Positions 54,652-62,985 of a stretch of 64,000 nt of DNA are shown here, piece by piece. The first letter of the stretch is position 1, and every line of letters begins with the position of its first letter. The stretch is from the NCBI GenBank assembly GCA_016708265.1, contig JADJGA010000011.1, forward strand, positions 558,001 to 622,000, given 5' to 3'. This stretch comes from Saprospiraceae bacterium (GTDB taxonomy: Bacteria; Bacteroidota; Bacteroidia; Chitinophagales; Saprospiraceae). The notes under the pieces were generated by a model that saw nothing but the letters and a program-made list of their open reading frames with translations, ran no database searches and was not told the DNA's origin. A program made the position numbers and the translations under genes.

Positions 54652-54718
54652 TGATTTTTGGCATTTGATGCAAGATCCTTTTGGATTCATACTTTACCAG
54701 ATTAGTTAAAAACTTCAG

Positions 54719-55543
54719 ATGAAATCACAGTTTTTATATTTTATTATTTTTGTAATTTCGCTGTCTTATGGTTGTGGTAAAGTTAGTTTTAAGGATAGGA
54801 AAGTTGCTAAAGTTTATGGAGAAACTCTTCGTAATTCTGAAATAGATTATAGGGTTTGGGATAATATGGACAGTAACGACAGTGCAACGATGAAAAGCCT
54901 GTTTGTTGAACACTGGATCAGGAAGCAGCTGCTGTTGCATAAAGCTCAGATCAGTTCAGAAGATAAAAAAACTATCGATAAACTCACCAATGATTACAAA
55001 AATTCCCTGATTATTGATTTCTATGAGAATAGAATAATTGATGAACAATTGGATTCCATAATTTCTGATCAGGAATTGAAGGATTATTATGAACAGGTAA
55101 AGAATAACTTTAAACTGGATGAGACAGTTTTTAATCTTAAGTTTATAAAACTTGTAGCCGACAAACAAACAATTAACAAAATTAAAAATCTTTGGAATTC
55201 AGGAAAATATAAGGGGATTACGGATTATATCAACCTGAGTCAGGAAGAAAGTGCATTGAATAATGACTTTTGGATTAGTAGCAGCAAATTAAGTCAAATA
55301 ATTCCACGGTCATTAATACAGGATAAATCCAGTTATGAAGTTCAGAAAAATATTAACGGAACAGAGTATTTTTTAAAAGTTACCAATTCCAGACACAAAA
55401 ATGAAATTATTCCGTTACCAATAATTAAGGATGAAATACGGGAACTAATACTTAAGAAAAGAAAAACTGATCTTTTAGACAGTTTTATAGCAGATCTTTA
55501 TAAACAGGAAACTAAAAATAATAACGTAAAAATTTATGATTAA
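54719..55543 (+). CDS. PPIase-operon lipoprotein, SurA N-domain-like
   Basis: A 274-residue lipoprotein: the signal ends in LSYGC, a lipobox. The mature part has the N-terminal chaperone-like pattern of the SurA/PpiC family (KVYGETLRNSEIDYRVWDNM, LKDYYEQVKNNFKL) but no recognisable parvulin domain. It probably assists its neighbours as a chaperone only. It lies 67 bases after the first PPIase gene and overlaps the third gene by eight bases. Confidence 0.75.
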   Translation: MKSQFLYFIIFVISLSYGCGKVSFKDRKVAKVYGETLRNSEIDYRVWDNMDSNDSATMKSLFVEHWIRKQLLLHKAQISSEDKKTIDKLTNDYKNSLIIDFYENRIIDEQLDSIISDQELKDYYEQVKNNFKLDETVFNLKFIKLVADKQTINKIKNLWNSGKYKGITDYINLSQEESALNNDFWISSSKLSQIIPRSLIQDKSSYEVQKNINGTEYFLKVTNSRHKNEIIPLPIIKDEIRELILKKRKTDLLDSFIADLYKQETKNNNVKIYD

Positions 55544-56918
55544 GCAAGTTAACACACTTATAAAATATTCATTTCTGATTACTGCATTCTTATTTTTTTC
55601 TGATTTTGCATTAGGTCAGGATAAAAAACTTATTGATAAGATCATCGCCCAGGTAGGAAGTGAGATCATATTGATGTCTGATGTAGAAACTGAATATAAT
55701 TATTTCAAATCGCAAAACCAGACTGTCAATGATGACACTAAATGTATGATACTTGAACAGATAATGGCTCAGAAACTGCTTATTGATCAGGCAAGACTTG
55801 ACAGCATTGAAGTTCCTGAAGATCAGGTTGAAAGTCAGCTCGATATGAGAATGGAAGGTGTCCTCAGAAAAATGGGAGGAGATGAAGTTCTTTTTCGGCA
55901 GTATTACGGAAAATCTGTTGCTGAGATGAAGGATATATACAGGGATGATATCAAAAATAATCTGATGGCTGAAACAATGCAGCAAAAACTACTTGACGAT
56001 ATTAATATTACACCCAGCGAGGTTACAGAGTTTTTTGAAAGGATTCCAGCTGATAGTTTACCGTATTTCAACAGTGAAGTTGAACTTGCTCAGATCATAA
56101 CATCTCCTCAGGTAAATGAAAGTGAAAAACTCAGGGCATTAGAAAAAATAAAGAATGTTAAAACACAGCTTGAAAGCGGCGAACCTTTTGAAAACCTCGC
56201 AAAGAAATATTCGGATGATCCGGGGTCTTCTTCCAAAGGTGGAGACCTTGGGTGGGTAAAAAGAGGAACATTTGTCCCTAAGTTTGAGGCAACAGCATAT
56301 ACACTTAAAAAGAATGAGGTTTCAGATATTGTAGAAACAGAATACGGCTATCATATTATTCAATTGCTTGAAAGAAGAGGAAATACAATTCACACAAGAC
56401 ATATTCTCGTAAAACCACGTATTACCAGTGAAGATTTAAAAACTGCAGAGAAGAAACTCGATTCTGTCAGGAAAATGATCATTGCTGATTCTATGACTTT
56501 TGAAGCTGCAGTTAAGAAATTTTCAGATCCCAAGAGTATGAGCTATTCTAATAATGGAAGGATGACCAATCCTGCCAGTCAGACTACTTTTTTTCAAATG
56601 AACGAACTACAGCCTGATGTGTATTTCTCTATTGAGAACCTCAAGGAAGGTTCTGTCACAGAAGTCATGGAGACTACTAATGAAATGGGTGAAGTCAGAT
56701 TTCAGATCATTAAACTAATGACTAAAACTGAACCGCACAGAGCAAATATAAGTCAGGACTATTCCAAGATTCAGTCTTATGCCAAAAACAGCAAGAAAAA
56801 TGAATATATCAACAAATGGGTTGAAAATAAGATTAAAACAGCATACCTGAGAGTCGACGGAGTATATAAAGATACTTGCCCTAATATAAAGAAATGGCTG
56901 GCACTGAATGATAATTAA
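55536..56918 (+). CDS. surA: SurA-like periplasmic chaperone/peptidyl-prolyl isomerase
   Basis: At 460 residues it has the SurA plan: signal peptide; N-terminal chaperone segment (KIIAQVGSEIILMSDVETEY, then KCMILEQIMAQKLLIDQARL); and two parvulin domains at about 180-285 (ELAQIITSP, SSKGGDLGWVKRGTFVP) and 285-390 (RHILVKPRI, SYSNNGRMT). SurA carries newly exported outer-membrane barrels through the periplasm to the BAM complex. The second domain's conserved loops are partly changed, so only the first may be active. It overlaps the lipoprotein gene by eight bases, which implies coupled translation. Confidence 0.93.
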   Translation: MIKQVNTLIKYSFLITAFLFFSDFALGQDKKLIDKIIAQVGSEIILMSDVETEYNYFKSQNQTVNDDTKCMILEQIMAQKLLIDQARLDSIEVPEDQVESQLDMRMEGVLRKMGGDEVLFRQYYGKSVAEMKDIYRDDIKNNLMAETMQQKLLDDINITPSEVTEFFERIPADSLPYFNSEVELAQIITSPQVNESEKLRALEKIKNVKTQLESGEPFENLAKKYSDDPGSSSKGGDLGWVKRGTFVPKFEATAYTLKKNEVSDIVETEYGYHIIQLLERRGNTIHTRHILVKPRITSEDLKTAEKKLDSVRKMIIADSMTFEAAVKKFSDPKSMSYSNNGRMTNPASQTTFFQMNELQPDVYFSIENLKEGSVTEVMETTNEMGEVRFQIIKLMTKTEPHRANISQDYSKIQSYAKNSKKNEYINKWVENKIKTAYLRVDGVYKDTCPNIKKWLALNDN

Positions 56919-57050
56919 ACTTCTGATAATCTGATTAAAACAGAATATTAGTATCCAGTATTAAAAATCTTTGATCCGACCTGTTTTTTAAAAATTAATC
57001 TTCACAATAAAAAATTGCTGATTTGTTTGGATAATAAAATATTTATTGCA

Positions 57051-57058
57051 TAGATTTG
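57051..57058 (+). promoter_or_regulatory. -7 promoter element of the membrane protein gene at 57089
   Basis: TAGATTTG matches TAnnTTTG, 31 bases before the start codon. Confidence 0.55.
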
Positions 57059-57088
57059 ATTATTATTAACTATTAAACTTAATTATCT

Positions 57089-57478
57089 ATGAAAACAAAA
57101 AATTTTATTGTCGGAGCTTTGGTAGCTTCAATTGTCTATTATCTTTTGGGCTATATAGTATATGGTCTTTTATTCAAGGATATTTATACACAGGATAATT
57201 TTAGTCATTCTATGTTATTTGTGTTTTTCGGGTGTTTGTTCCTGGGTGCTTTAGTTGCATTTGTTTTTACAAAATGGGCGGGCATAACCAATTGGTGGAC
57301 AGGTTCTAAATCTGGAGCTATTATTGGTTTATTTTTTTCCGGAGCCCAAAACTTTTTTATGTATTCAGGAATGGAAATAAACTATCAGAATTTGTTTTTG
57401 GATATAGTCCTGAGTGTAATAATGCTTGGAATAGTCGGAGCAGCAACGGCTTTTATTTTGGGAAAATTATCCAAATAA
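57089..57478 (+). CDS. Small DUF1761-like membrane protein
   Basis: The protein is 129 residues with four hydrophobic segments: FIVGALVASIVYYLLGYIVY; LFVFFGCLFLGALVAFVFT; SGAIIGLFFSGAQNFFM; and IVLSVIMLGIVGAATAFIL. The order and the WTGSKSGAIIGL loop resemble DUF1761 proteins, which have no known function. It is a single gene with its own promoter and shares a terminator with tRNA-Phe. Confidence 0.7.
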   Translation: MKTKNFIVGALVASIVYYLLGYIVYGLLFKDIYTQDNFSHSMLFVFFGCLFLGALVAFVFTKWAGITNWWTGSKSGAIIGLFFSGAQNFFMYSGMEINYQNLFLDIVLSVIMLGIVGAATAFILGKLSK

Positions 57479-57499
57479 AAATATAACATCTTGTAAAAT

Positions 57500-57531
57500 A
57501 AAAAAAGCTTGCCGAAAGGCAAGCTTTTTTT
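57500..57531. terminator. Bidirectional terminator between the gene at 57089 and tRNA-Phe
   Basis: AAAAAAAGCTTGCC-GAAA-GGCAAGCTTTTTTT is a perfect 14-base stem with a GAAA tetraloop; A and T runs serve both strands. Confidence 0.9.
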
Positions 57532-57532
57532 G

Positions 57533-57605
<73 letters not shown>

Positions 57606-57638
57606 ATTGCATATTGATATGCGATTTCAAAGAATTTG

Positions 57639-57646
57639 CAAAATTA
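57639..57646 (-). promoter_or_regulatory. -7 promoter element of tRNA-Phe
   Basis: The minus strand reads TAATTTTG, matching TAnnTTTG, 34 bases before the tRNA. Confidence 0.5.
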
Positions 57647-57772
57647 ATTCCTTTTTATTATTTAACAAATAATTCTTTATTATTTTTGTTGTCAGTTAGA
57701 AAAATTATCGACGTTTAATCGATTTTAAAGGAGAAATACAATAATCTTTGTAATGATTAGAAAAAATTGTAA

Positions 57773-58612
57773 ATGAAAATACATTCAGTTTCTGTTCTCA
57801 TGGCTGTACCATTTATTATTCTTGCTGTTATTTTTGGATATCAGGTACTTTTAAAAGAACAGGCAGCAAACTTACCATTTTTAATAATTTCAGTTGTTTT
57901 GCTTGTAGCGATTTACACTTTACAACCGCATATCGATTTTTTATGGTACAAAAAGTATCCCGGCAGACTGAGTCCGAAAGATCAAATATTCCTGGAAAAA
58001 TTTTCAAAGTTTTATAATGAGCTGAATGATGAACAGAAAGACAAATTTGAAAAAAGAGTTTATGTTTTTACAAGATCCAAAAGTTTTAAGTTAATTGTTC
58101 AGGAAACAGTCGACATGCCTCAGGATTTCAAGATTGCAATAGCCTCATGTGCTGTCCAGTTGACTTTCAATCTTGAGGAATATCTGTTCAGGAATTTTGA
58201 TTTCTATTTTGCATATCAACACCCTTTTCCTTCTCCGGGCATTCAGGTCCTTCATTCAGTTGAGACCAATTTCGAAGACAGGACAGCAATTTTTGATATT
58301 GAAATGCTTGTAAATTCTTTTAATCCCCACAACAAACTATTCAATACAGGTCTTTATGCATTTTCAGGGATCTTTGAATATCTTAACAAAGGATTGTCTT
58401 TAGATTTACCTGATAACTCCAATTTCTGGGAGAAAGTGAAGGAAATTTCAGGATTTGAAAAGGAATTCATAGTACTTACAACAGGATATGAGCCCACATC
58501 TCATTTTCAGATACTAAGCACCTTGTTTTTTACCCATAACACAGAATTCAGGTACATGCTACCGAAACAATATGAACTACTCTGCAGGATTTATAATTTT
58601 GAATTAATTTAA
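57773..58612 (+). CDS. M90/MtfA-like protein without the zinc motif
   Basis: The protein is 279 residues. Two membrane helices at the N-terminus (VLMAVPFIILAVIFGYQVLL, FLIISVVLLVAIYTL) are followed by an MtfA-like domain: FYNELNDEQKDKFEKRVYVF, IAIASCAVQLTF, HPFPSPGIQVLHS. Where zinc peptidases of this fold have HExxH, this protein reads NTGLYAFSGIFEYL, so the two zinc His are absent. It probably lost peptidase activity and may regulate or bind instead. It is 7 bases before the M16-like gene, and the two are likely made together. Confidence 0.65.
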   Translation: MKIHSVSVLMAVPFIILAVIFGYQVLLKEQAANLPFLIISVVLLVAIYTLQPHIDFLWYKKYPGRLSPKDQIFLEKFSKFYNELNDEQKDKFEKRVYVFTRSKSFKLIVQETVDMPQDFKIAIASCAVQLTFNLEEYLFRNFDFYFAYQHPFPSPGIQVLHSVETNFEDRTAIFDIEMLVNSFNPHNKLFNTGLYAFSGIFEYLNKGLSLDLPDNSNFWEKVKEISGFEKEFIVLTTGYEPTSHFQILSTLFFTHNTEFRYMLPKQYELLCRIYNFELI

Positions 58613-58619
58613 AGGATAT

Positions 58620-59891
58620 ATGAAATTGAAAGCTCCTCAAATTACCGAACTGTCAGGATTCAACCTGCCTCATTATGATAACATCTTACTTGAAAATGGT
58701 ATACCTGTATCGGTATTGCAAGCGGATGGTCCTGATGTTGTCAAAATGGAGATCATTTTTCATGCTGGCAGATATTATGAAAAGAACAAAGCCGTTGCAA
58801 AAGTCACTGCCAGCACTCTAAAGGAGGGTACCGGTAACATGAGTTCGGCACAGATTGCAGAGCAAATAGATTATTACGGAGCTAACCTTACAACCGGGGC
58901 TGATATGGACACTTCATTTATCCAGACTCATTTCCTGGGGAAATATTTTAAAGATATTGTTGCTATTGTCAGAAGTTTGCTGACTGAGCCGGGTTTTCAT
59001 GAAAGCGAAATATCGAAATATAAAAACCGTCAGATCGAAAGACTAAAAAATGATCTTTCAAAAAATGATATCCTGGCATACAGATATTATACTGAACGAT
59101 TGTTTGGTGACGACCATCCCTACGGATACAGCACACAACCAGAGGATTATAATAATGTGAGCAGGGAAATGATACTTGAGCATTATAATGATCTGTACGT
59201 TCCCGGCAATTGTACAATACTGATTACCGGTAATATAACTGACGATAAAATCCAGTGGATGAACGAGAGTTTAGGTACTATTAAAGGAAATAGTGATTAT
59301 ATCAATATCAGGACTGATAAACCAGTAGCTGCTTTGCCCGGTAAATTTCGTTATGAAAATGATAGAATGTACCAGACAGCAGTCAGGATAGGCAAAAAGA
59401 TGTTCAACAGGTATCATCCTGATTATCCCGCAATGTACCTGCTAAATACCGTATTGGGAGGTTATTTTGGAGCCAGACTCAGTGCAAATATACGGGAAGA
59501 CAAAGGATACACATATGGAGTCTATTCTGCTATGGATATGTTGCAGAGGGACGGATATTTTATAATAAGTACTGATGTTGGTAATGATTATCTTGACAAG
59601 ACCATTTTTGAAATATACAGGGAACTGGATATGCTGCGCAGGGAACCTGTTACGGCTGATGAACTAAAACTTGTAAGGAATTACATAAAGGGATATATGC
59701 TGTCAATGATAAACGGAAATATCAATACCCTCAGCCTGATCAAAACCATAGAATTATCAAAACTACAGAAGGATTATTTTACAGGGTTTGTTAATAAAAT
59801 CTCAGAGGTAACACCCGAAGAATTGATGGCAATTGCCAATAAACATTTGCCGGAAGACGGGATAACAGAGGTTCTTGTCGGTGCTTTTTAA
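58620..59891 (+). CDS. M16-family peptidase homolog, likely non-catalytic subunit
   Basis: At 423 residues it has the two M16 halves. The first lacks the HxxEH zinc motif: IFHAGRYYEKNKAVAKVTAS reads through where it would lie. The second has the well-kept LNTVLGGYFGARLSANIRED and KGYTYGVYSAMDM, the Arg/Tyr signature of the partner subunit. Two-subunit M16 enzymes have one catalytic and one such subunit, but no catalytic partner gene is adjacent. There is no signal peptide, so it may be cytoplasmic. Confidence 0.85.
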   Translation: MKLKAPQITELSGFNLPHYDNILLENGIPVSVLQADGPDVVKMEIIFHAGRYYEKNKAVAKVTASTLKEGTGNMSSAQIAEQIDYYGANLTTGADMDTSFIQTHFLGKYFKDIVAIVRSLLTEPGFHESEISKYKNRQIERLKNDLSKNDILAYRYYTERLFGDDHPYGYSTQPEDYNNVSREMILEHYNDLYVPGNCTILITGNITDDKIQWMNESLGTIKGNSDYINIRTDKPVAALPGKFRYENDRMYQTAVRIGKKMFNRYHPDYPAMYLLNTVLGGYFGARLSANIREDKGYTYGVYSAMDMLQRDGYFIISTDVGNDYLDKTIFEIYRELDMLRREPVTADELKLVRNYIKGYMLSMINGNINTLSLIKTIELSKLQKDYFTGFVNKISEVTPEELMAIANKHLPEDGITEVLVGAF

Positions 59892-59913
59892 AATAAAATA
59901 AAATTTTACATTA

Positions 59914-60285
59914 ATGGAGCAATGGGAAATTGATTTCAACTGGTTAAAGATCCAGCATTTCGTAAAAGATAAATTTAAAACACCGGATCTGCCTAAACCC
60001 GATGCAGTTTTGTTTGTAATAGGCCTTCAGGAACTCGGCATTTTTAAGGAGTCGTATTCTCATGAACAGAAACTTGATATCACAACCCTGGGTACTATGA
60101 CAGTTTTGAGCAGCAGAGGTTATTTCCGTCAGAATGGTTTTGATGACGACGGATGGCCAATGTGGGAAAATTTAATACCCTATGAACCCGAAAACGATAC
60201 TATACGTCAGAACGAATTGAAAATCCAGATCTGTCAATACTTTGAACAGAGGTATGATATAGGCGATTATGAGCAGGAGGGATAA
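59914..60285 (+). CDS. Conserved hypothetical protein
   Basis: The protein is 123 residues, soluble and acidic, without a signal peptide. The C-terminal part is rich in aromatic residues: GYFRQNGFDDDGWPMWENLI. I recall this only as an unnamed Bacteroidota protein that tends to follow the M16-like gene, and the 22-base gap agrees with co-transcription. No catalytic motif is visible. Confidence 0.65.
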   Translation: MEQWEIDFNWLKIQHFVKDKFKTPDLPKPDAVLFVIGLQELGIFKESYSHEQKLDITTLGTMTVLSSRGYFRQNGFDDDGWPMWENLIPYEPENDTIRQNELKIQICQYFEQRYDIGDYEQEG

Positions 60286-60519
60286 TGAAATCAGACTGGC
60301 AAAAACTTTGATTGTCCCGATTTTATTGGCTTGCAACATGGAGTAGCCTTGCAGAAAAATTATTTTCTTTGGGAGTTTGCTGAATTTGTGAAATATTCAT
60401 ATATTTAACAAGGCTTTAAAAATGTTCAGTAAAGGTGTTCAGTTTTTTCACTCCAAATCCATATTTTTCCTTACTTTTGACTTCGAATAATTTTTCAATG
60501 ATGTAATAAAAGCTGGTGT

Positions 60520-62238
60520 ATGTCACAATTATTCAGGCGAAAAAGTATAGATCATATCCTCAGGCAATCAGTTTCAGAGCCGGATTCCGGTTTAAAGCAA
60601 AAACTAAATGTACGTGACCTGACTTCACTTGGTATTGCTGCAATAATAGGTGCCGGCATTTTCAGTACCATTGGCAATGCGGCTGTTCACGGGGGTCCTG
60701 CGGTTTCGCTGTTGTTTGTTTTTACTGCAATAGCCTGTGGCTTTTCAGCCCTTGCATATGCGCAATTTGCAAGCGCTATTCCGATCAGCGGAAGTGCTTA
60801 TACTTATGCATATGCATCATTTGGTGAACTGATAGCCTGGATCATTGGCTGGGATCTGATAATGGAATATGCCGTAGGTAATATTGCAGTGGCGATTTCC
60901 TGGTCAGACTATTTTACAGCTTTAACTAACGGTATTGGATTACATATTCCGGAGTATTTATCAGTCGATTATTTATCAGCATCCCGGGGGTTCAACGAAG
61001 CTTCAGCTCTGCTAGGGAGCGGGACTCATTTTGATTCGCTCAAATTTGGTCTGCAGGAGTCATATCATGCATGGACCAATGCTCATGAAATTTTAGGCAT
61101 AAAACTGATTGCTGATATACCGGCCTTTATGATTGTGGTTTTTATTACTTCATTGGTTTATATTGGGATTTATGAATCAAAAGTAGCTGGAAATATAATG
61201 GTTATTCTGAAACTTGCTATTTTATTTGTAGTGATCGGGGTAGGAGCTTTTTATGTAAATCCTTCAAACTGGAGTCCATTTGCTCCAAATGGCCTCGGTG
61301 GAGTCATGAAGGGGGTTGCCGGTGTTTTCTTTGCTTACATTGGGTTTGATGCTATAAGTACTACAGCAGAAGAATGTAAAAATCCTCGAAGAGACCTTCC
61401 CCGGGCAATGATATATTCACTTATAATAACCACTGTTTTATACATACTTATCAGTCTCATACTGACAGGTATGGTGCATTATAGTAATCTGGGGGTTGGT
61501 GATCCACTTTCATTTGCCTTTAAGGCCGTAAATATGGACAAATTATCAGGAGTAATTGCTTTGAGTGCAGTTATAGCTATGGCTTCGGTATTGCTAGTAT
61601 TCCAGGTAGGCCAGCCACGTATCTGGATGAGTATGAGCCGGGACGGGCTATTGCCACCAATTTTTTCCAGAGTTCATAAGAAATACAGGACTCCGTGGTT
61701 TGCAACACTTGTTACGGGTTGTATGGTGGCCATACCCAGTCTGTTCATGAATCTTACTGAAATGACAGATCTCACAAGTATCGGAACTCTTTTTGCATTT
61801 ATTTTGGTAAGTGGAGGGGTATTGATACTAGACAAAAATTCACAGATGCAGGGTACATTCAAGATATTTTTTATTTCTTCACGGGTATTTTTACCATTGA
61901 TCTGGCTGGGAATTGCTCTGATATCATTCATTTTTTTTAGAAATGAAATTTATTCTACCTTCAATGAAATTGATATTTCAGACTGGAATAATTTTAAACA
62001 CCAGATTCCGATTTTGCTTTTCTGGATCATATCTGTTATTTTGACATATTATGCTATTAAGAAAAACTTTTCACTTATTCCGGTGCTCGGGCTTTTGACA
62101 AATTTATACCTGATTTCACAGTTAGGGATTACTAACTGGCTTAGGTTTTTAATATGGCTTGCTATTGGTTTGATAATTTATTTTGCCTATAGTTATAAAA
62201 AAAGCAGGCTTAACCGGAATTATTCACAGGAATTGTAA
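60520..62238 (+). CDS. APC-family amino acid permease
   Basis: A 572-residue transporter with about 14 hydrophobic segments. The glycine-rich first helix GIAAIIGAGIFSTIGNAA is followed by YAQFASAIPISGSAYTYAYA and IIGWDLIMEYAVGNIAVAIS, which are cationic/neutral amino-acid transporter (CAT/YfnA-like) signatures. GVFFAYIGFDAISTTAEECK is the conserved sixth-helix loop. It imports amino acids with protons or sodium; substrate unknown. It is a single gene. The long loop at about 150-190 is unusual but not broken. Confidence 0.9.
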   Translation: MSQLFRRKSIDHILRQSVSEPDSGLKQKLNVRDLTSLGIAAIIGAGIFSTIGNAAVHGGPAVSLLFVFTAIACGFSALAYAQFASAIPISGSAYTYAYASFGELIAWIIGWDLIMEYAVGNIAVAISWSDYFTALTNGIGLHIPEYLSVDYLSASRGFNEASALLGSGTHFDSLKFGLQESYHAWTNAHEILGIKLIADIPAFMIVVFITSLVYIGIYESKVAGNIMVILKLAILFVVIGVGAFYVNPSNWSPFAPNGLGGVMKGVAGVFFAYIGFDAISTTAEECKNPRRDLPRAMIYSLIITTVLYILISLILTGMVHYSNLGVGDPLSFAFKAVNMDKLSGVIALSAVIAMASVLLVFQVGQPRIWMSMSRDGLLPPIFSRVHKKYRTPWFATLVTGCMVAIPSLFMNLTEMTDLTSIGTLFAFILVSGGVLILDKNSQMQGTFKIFFISSRVFLPLIWLGIALISFIFFRNEIYSTFNEIDISDWNNFKHQIPILLFWIISVILTYYAIKKNFSLIPVLGLLTNLYLISQLGITNWLRFLIWLAIGLIIYFAYSYKKSRLNRNYSQEL

Positions 62239-62296
62239 ATTCATAAATTTTTTTTGATTTTTTTTTGTAAAAAGGTGATAATTAAATAAAAACTAT

Positions 62297-62304
62297 TACT
62301 TTTG
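62297..62304 (+). promoter_or_regulatory. -7 promoter element of the bL25 gene
   Basis: TACTTTTG matches TAnnTTTG, 35 bases before the start codon. Confidence 0.6.
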
Positions 62305-62338
62305 CAATCCATTTTAAAAACGTCATTAACAGAACACT

Positions 62339-62926
62339 ATGGAAATTTTTAAATTACAGGGAGAAAAGAGAGAAAACTTTGGCAAAAAGGGAGCCAAACA
62401 AGCCAGATACAATGAAACAATACCATGTGTGCTTTACGGAGGGGAAGAATCTTCTTTCTTTGCAGTTAAGCCTATGGAAATAAAAGATCTTGTGTATAAT
62501 CATACTTTTAAGTTGGTTGAAATAAACCTTGAAGGTAAAAAAACAAAAGCGATTTTGAAAGATATTCAGTTCCATCCGGTAACAGATAATATACTTCATA
62601 TAGATTTTCAGGAACTGGTTGATGGCAGGAAAATTAAAGTTTCTGTTCCAGTCATTTATACAGGAGCATCAAAAGGAGTAAAGGAAGGTGGTGCTTTGAT
62701 GCCGCTTATGAGAAAAGTTATAATTAAAACCACCCCGGAAAAACTGGTTGATAATATCAAGGCTGATATTTCATCACTGGGACTTGGACAATCAATAAGG
62801 GTAAAAAGCCTTATATCACCTGAAGGGGTTCAGGTAATGCACGATGAAAATACACCATTAGCGTTTATAGAAATTCCAAGATCACTGAAGAGTGCAAAAG
62901 ACGCTGCTACAAAAACAGGAAAGTAG
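62339..62926 (+). CDS. rplY: 50S ribosomal protein bL25 (Ctc-type)
   Basis: At 195 residues this is the long form: the N-terminal 5S-rRNA-binding L25 domain (GKKGAKQARYNETIPCVLYG, then ILKDIQFHPVTDNILHIDFQ) and the extra C-terminal TL5/Ctc domain (KVSVPVIYTGASKGVKEGGA, then SLGLGQSIRVKSLISPEGVQ). It binds 5S rRNA on the large ribosomal subunit. It is a single gene with its own promoter and a perfect terminator. Confidence 0.95.
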   Translation: MEIFKLQGEKRENFGKKGAKQARYNETIPCVLYGGEESSFFAVKPMEIKDLVYNHTFKLVEINLEGKKTKAILKDIQFHPVTDNILHIDFQELVDGRKIKVSVPVIYTGASKGVKEGGALMPLMRKVIIKTTPEKLVDNIKADISSLGLGQSIRVKSLISPEGVQVMHDENTPLAFIEIPRSLKSAKDAATKTGK

Positions 62927-62949
62927 AATAATAGCTTTATGAGCAAAAC

Positions 62950-62984
62950 AAAAAAGCCATATCTGATGAGGATATGGCTTTTTT
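62950..62984. terminator. Bidirectional terminator between rplY and gltA
   Basis: AAAAAAGCCATATC, loop TGATGAG, GATATGGCTTTTTT: a perfect 14-base stem. The T run ends right at the gltA stop codon. Confidence 0.9.
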
Positions 62985-62985
62985 T

